Below, one piece after another: positions 14,941 through 17,488 of a stretch of DNA of 17,488 nucleotides. The translations under genes and the position numbers were made by a program. The stretch covers positions 1 through 17,488 of the forward strand of contig CABUOH010000009.1 in NCBI GenBank assembly GCA_902493085.1, in the 5' to 3' direction. The stretch is from an uncultured Sutterella sp. (GTDB lineage: Bacteria; Pseudomonadota; Gammaproteobacteria; Burkholderiales; Burkholderiaceae_F). How positions within the stretch are numbered: position 1 is the first letter of the stretch; each line of letters opens with the position of its first letter. Under the pieces are notes generated by a model. It saw nothing but the letters and a program-made list of their open reading frames with translations, had not been told where the DNA came from and ran no database searches.

Positions 14941-16947
14941 ATGAATCTCTTTTTTGAAGAAGACGGCTCCTTCAAGGCGGGCACCGTGCTCAGCCAGGTC
15001 GGCAATGCCTATCAGGTGCAGCTTCCGACGGGGCGCCGCACGAAGATCAAGGCTTCGCACGCGTTTTTTGAGTTCGAGCAGCCGTCCCCGGCAGATCTCG
15101 TCAGCCGCGCTCAGGCCATGGTTCCGGAGCTTGATCCGGCCTTCTTGTGGGAGGTCGCGCCGGAGGGCGAATTCACGTATGCGGATCTTGCCGCGGACTA
15201 CTGGGGCGGCTCGGCCGGTCCCGTTGAAAAGGCGGCGCTTCTCTGGGCGCTCCACGGCAATCCCGTCTACTTCTACCGCAAGGGACGCGGCGGCTACCGC
15301 CGCGCGCCGCAGGACATTCTTCAGAAGGCGCTCGAAGCGCTTGAGAAGAAGCGCCGTCTTGAGGAACAGCGCAAGGCTTGGACGGCCGAGATGGTGGAGG
15401 GAGGTCTTCCCGACGTCATCCGCCGAAATGCCATGACGCTGCTCATTCGTCCGGACAAGAACGGCATCGAGTGGAAGGCGCTGAACGATGCGTCCGCCGA
15501 AACACGCCAGACGCCGCTTCGCCTGATGCTTTCGCTCGGCGGCATCGCTTCGCCCTGGCGCTGGCATGTCGACAGCTTTTACGCGATGAACTTCCCGCAG
15601 GGCCGCGGCTTTCCGGCTGATCTTCCCCTGCCGCCCGATGCGGACTGGTCGCAGTACCCGCTCGCCGACGTCAAGGCCTTTTCGATCGACGATTCCGACA
15701 CGACCGAGGTGGACGATGCGGCGAGCGTCGTGCATCTTGAGGGCGGTCGCACCCGCGTGGGCATCCACATTGCCGCGCCCGCACTGGGCATCGGGCGGGA
15801 TGATCCGCTCGACAGGATCGCGCGCGCCCGCATGAGCACGGTCTATGCGCCGGGGCTCAAGACGACGATGCTGCCCGAGCCGTGGATCAAGGCGTTTTCG
15901 CTCGACGAAGGCCGCGCCGTGCCTTGTCTTTCGCTTTACGTGACGGTGGACGACGAAACCTTTTCCGTTGAAAAGACCGAGACGAGGCTCGAGCGCGTGA
16001 GCGTCGCGCGCAATCTGCGCTACGACAAGATCGATGCCCTCGTGACTGAAGAGGCCATCGAGGCGGGGACGCTTGAGGTGGAGTTCGCCAATGAGATCTG
16101 CTGGCTCTGGCGCTTTGCCAAGAAGCTTCAAAAGGATCGCGAGGAGGTGCGGGGCCGCCCCGAGCCCGTCGGCCGCGTCGACTGGTTCTTCGCCCTTGAG
16201 GGCGAGGGCGAAGATGCGCTGATTCGCGTCAAGGGTCGCCGGCGCGGTGCGCCGCTGGATCTCTTGGTTGCCGAACTCATGATTTTCGCCAACAGCACCT
16301 GGGGCCTGTGGATGGAGGAGCACGGAACGCCGGGCATCTACCGTTCGCAGCGCATGGGTCGCGTGCGCATGAGCACCACGCCGGGGCCGCATGACGGCTT
16401 GGGCGTGCTGCGCTACGCTTGGAGCACGTCGCCGCTTCGCCGCTACGTCGACCTCGTCAACCAGCGCCAGATGATTACGGCCGTGCTCGGCGAAGCGCCC
16501 GCTTATCAGGGCAACGACGTCGAGCTCTTCACGATCGTGAGCCAGTTTGAAAACATCTATGCGCTCTACGGCGACTTCCAAACGCGCATGGAGCGCTACT
16601 GGTCCCTGCGATGGATCATTCAGGAAGGCGTCGGCCAGATCGAGGCCATCGTCGTCAAGGGCGATCTGGTGCGCATCGACGGGCTGCCCTTCATGCAGCG
16701 CGTACCGGGCCTTCCGGAAGATCTGCCCCGCGGACGCAAGGTGCTTCTGCAGATCATGGGCTGCGACCTTGTGGATCTCGTGATGGACTCCCGACTGCTT
16801 CGTGTCCTTGACGAGACCGACGACATGGCGGACGAGGAAGAGGAAGAAGAGGGAGAAGGGATGCAGGCCCTTGATGCGCAGGTCGCAGGCGAGGCCGGCG
16901 AAGGCGAGGGCGTTGCGGTCGAGCGGTCCGATTCGGCTGAGTCCTGA
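14941..16947 (+). CDS. RNB-domain (RNase II/R family) exoribonuclease
   Basis: Encodes 668 residues. The family degrades single-stranded RNA 3' to 5' with Mg2+. The N-terminus (MNLFFEEDGSFKAGTVLS...) is a small beta-rich domain typical of the betaproteobacterial form, followed by a helical linker (about 95-200) and the RNB domain. The metal cluster reads AFSIDDSDTTEVDDA: Asp250, Glu256, Asp258 and Asp259, with Glu where E. coli RNase II has Asp207, a variant I recall elsewhere in the family. The YAPGLKTTMLP and GVLRYAWSTSPLRRYVDLVNQRQ segments give the nucleotide clamp and catalytic Arg region. The C-terminal S1-like part is short, and the last 45 residues or so are strongly acidic (DEEEEEEGEG at about 633-642). 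ATG 14941 matches the family start. Probable companion of mpl-yqiA, perhaps with its own promoter. Confidence 0.93.
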   Translation: MNLFFEEDGSFKAGTVLSQVGNAYQVQLPTGRRTKIKASHAFFEFEQPSPADLVSRAQAMVPELDPAFLWEVAPEGEFTYADLAADYWGGSAGPVEKAALLWALHGNPVYFYRKGRGGYRRAPQDILQKALEALEKKRRLEEQRKAWTAEMVEGGLPDVIRRNAMTLLIRPDKNGIEWKALNDASAETRQTPLRLMLSLGGIASPWRWHVDSFYAMNFPQGRGFPADLPLPPDADWSQYPLADVKAFSIDDSDTTEVDDAASVVHLEGGRTRVGIHIAAPALGIGRDDPLDRIARARMSTVYAPGLKTTMLPEPWIKAFSLDEGRAVPCLSLYVTVDDETFSVEKTETRLERVSVARNLRYDKIDALVTEEAIEAGTLEVEFANEICWLWRFAKKLQKDREEVRGRPEPVGRVDWFFALEGEGEDALIRVKGRRRGAPLDLLVAELMIFANSTWGLWMEEHGTPGIYRSQRMGRVRMSTTPGPHDGLGVLRYAWSTSPLRRYVDLVNQRQMITAVLGEAPAYQGNDVELFTIVSQFENIYALYGDFQTRMERYWSLRWIIQEGVGQIEAIVVKGDLVRIDGLPFMQRVPGLPEDLPRGRKVLLQIMGCDLVDLVMDSRLLRVLDETDDMADEEEEEEGEGMQALDAQVAGEAGEGEGVAVERSDSAES

Positions 16948-17004
16948 GCCGGGAACTGATCCCGAGGCGGCCGCTTCGCGCGCGTTTTTTGAGCCGTCCG
17001 CCCA

Positions 17005-17125
17005 TAAATATTGAGCGGTGCCTACCCGAAGCCGGTGCTCTCGTGGTAGGCTCCCACCTGCAAAAAGCCATGACGGGTTCCGAGCCCCTCCCTTCAGGGG
17101 CTCTTTTAGTGTTTCGGAGAAGGTG
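17005..17125 (+). promoter_or_regulatory. structured leader upstream of mgtE, candidate cis-regulatory RNA
   Basis: An AT-rich box (ATAAATAT, about 17004-17011) could be the -10 of an mgtE promoter. The RNA that would start near 17015 can form a seven-base-pair stem, GCCTACC (17020-17026) with GGTAGGC (17045-17051); a possible small hairpin GGCT/AGCC (17049-17052/17066-17069); and finally a terminator hairpin just before the ribosome site. GGGT (17075-17078) can also pair with GCCC (17084-17087) inside the terminator's left arm, giving a mutually exclusive fold. This is the layout of a transcription attenuator or riboswitch. It does not match the M-box or other ligand classes I can recall, so ligand and identity are open. 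Confidence 0.45.
17082..17107 (+). terminator. intrinsic terminator in the mgtE leader
   Basis: A perfect eight-base-pair stem, GAGCCCCT (17082-17089) with AGGGGCTC (17096-17103), loop CCCTTC, is followed by TTTT (17104-17107). It ends 18 bases before the mgtE ATG. It could end the nuclease transcript, but at 135 bases past that stop and immediately before mgtE it is better placed as an attenuator. Confidence 0.85.
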
Positions 17126-17488
17126 ATGCCTCACAGTCTGAAGGATTACGACGAGCTGCATGACGGCCAGGGTCACCTTGTCCGCGACTCCGAAGAGGCC
17201 TCCCGCGCACTCGAGTGGGTGCAGCAGATTCTGGAAAAGGATCAGGAGGAGCATCGCGGAGGCGTCGAGCGAAAGGGCGACGAGGACGACGAGGCGCTGC
17301 CCATCAGCGACGAGGCGGCTGCTGAACTGCGGCGGCTGCTTGAGCCTCTTCATCCCGCCGACGTGGCCTGGATTCTTGAGGCGCTGCCGCTTGACGAGCG
17401 TCTGGCGGTTTGGAACCTCGTCAAGAGCGAGTCCGACGGCGACATTCTTGTCGAGGTCAACGACGGCGTTCGTGAAACCCTGATCGAC
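17126..17488 (+). CDS. mgtE: Mg2+ transporter MgtE, N-terminal part (cut by window edge)
   Basis: The first 121 codons are present and the frame is open to the end of the window. MgtE is a dimeric Mg2+ channel whose cytoplasmic N and CBS domains sense Mg2+ and gate the pore. Here a charged, poorly conserved segment (about 1-65) is followed by the start of the MgtE N domain: LRRLLEPLHPADVAWILEAL (about 71-90), then LDERLAVWNLVKSESDGDIL and VRETLID. The CBS and membrane domains must lie beyond the edge. The ATG at 17126 has the good ribosome site GGAGAAGG. The gene follows a leader with an intrinsic terminator, suggesting control by premature termination. Confidence 0.92.
   Translation, partial: MPHSLKDYDELHDGQGHLVRDSEEASRALEWVQQILEKDQEEHRGGVERKGDEDDEALPISDEAAAELRRLLEPLHPADVAWILEALPLDERLAVWNLVKSESDGDILVEVNDGVRETLID

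Noticed and set aside
14788..16581. 597-codon minus-strand open frame opposite the RNB nuclease
   Set aside because: Arg/Ala/His-rich shadow frame with no recognisable motif; the plus-strand nuclease explains the region.
16948..16992. Terminator directly after the RNB nuclease
   Set aside because: A five-base-pair CGGGA/TCCCG hairpin (16950-16964) and a T-run (16985-16990) are both present but 20 bases apart, without a stable stem adjoining the T-run.
17005..17125. 4.5S RNA, 6S RNA or a known riboswitch before mgtE
   Set aside because: No GGAAGG/AGCA tetraloop region of 4.5S RNA, too short for 6S RNA or the M-box, and no recalled core motif of the Mn2+ (yybP-ykoY), fluoride, guanidine or SAH classes.

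Overview
The window is about 17.5 kb of GC-rich DNA from a bacterial chromosome and is almost entirely core housekeeping genes. Gene content and order point to a betaproteobacterium of the Burkholderiales: accB-accC-prmA-DUF3426-PfkB kinase, ffh divergent from a CcsA-like gene followed by a PP0621-type gene and ampD, and mpl-yqiA-RNB nuclease. Protein wording resembles the gut family Sutterellaceae, but that placement is inferred from memory of protein families, not from a search. I see no prophage, insertion sequence, CRISPR array, tRNA, rRNA or defence island.

Layout from left to right. (1) 105-4426, minus strand: ffh, ruvC, ruvA, ruvB and a multi-span membrane protein of unknown function, tightly packed like an operon. 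This links the signal recognition particle GTPase to the Holliday junction resolvase and branch-migration genes. ruvC carries a one-base frameshift just before its last two catalytic aspartates, and Ffh has Thr in place of the P-loop Lys. (2) 4427-4821: a divergent control region. (3) 4822-7103, plus strand: a CcsA/YpjD-type cytochrome c assembly membrane protein, a small zinc-ribbon membrane protein, AmpD and YggT, ending in a terminator at 7128-7163. (4) 7178-11808, minus strand: accB and accC (fatty acid synthesis), prmA (L11 methyltransferase), a zinc-ribbon/DUF3426 membrane protein and a PfkB-family kinase with a broken frame. Strong hairpins lie between accC and prmA and between the DUF3426 gene and the kinase. 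(5) 11809-12128: the accB upstream region, with a 14-bp dyad. (6) 12129-12713, minus strand: a poorly characterised gene divergent from mpl. (7) 12867-16947, plus strand: mpl, the YqiA-type esterase and an RNB-family exoribonuclease. (8) 16948-17488: a structured leader with an intrinsic terminator, then the first 121 codons of the Mg2+ transporter MgtE, cut by the window edge.

Functionally the genes cover recombination (RuvABC), co-translational membrane targeting (Ffh), cytochrome biogenesis, murein recycling (AmpD cleaves anhydro-muropeptides and Mpl re-ligates the released tripeptide), fatty acid synthesis (AccB/AccC), ribosome modification, RNA decay and Mg2+ uptake. The points most worth a second look are the mgtE leader, the Ffh P-loop substitution and the two frameshifts. 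No new multi-gene system is apparent.
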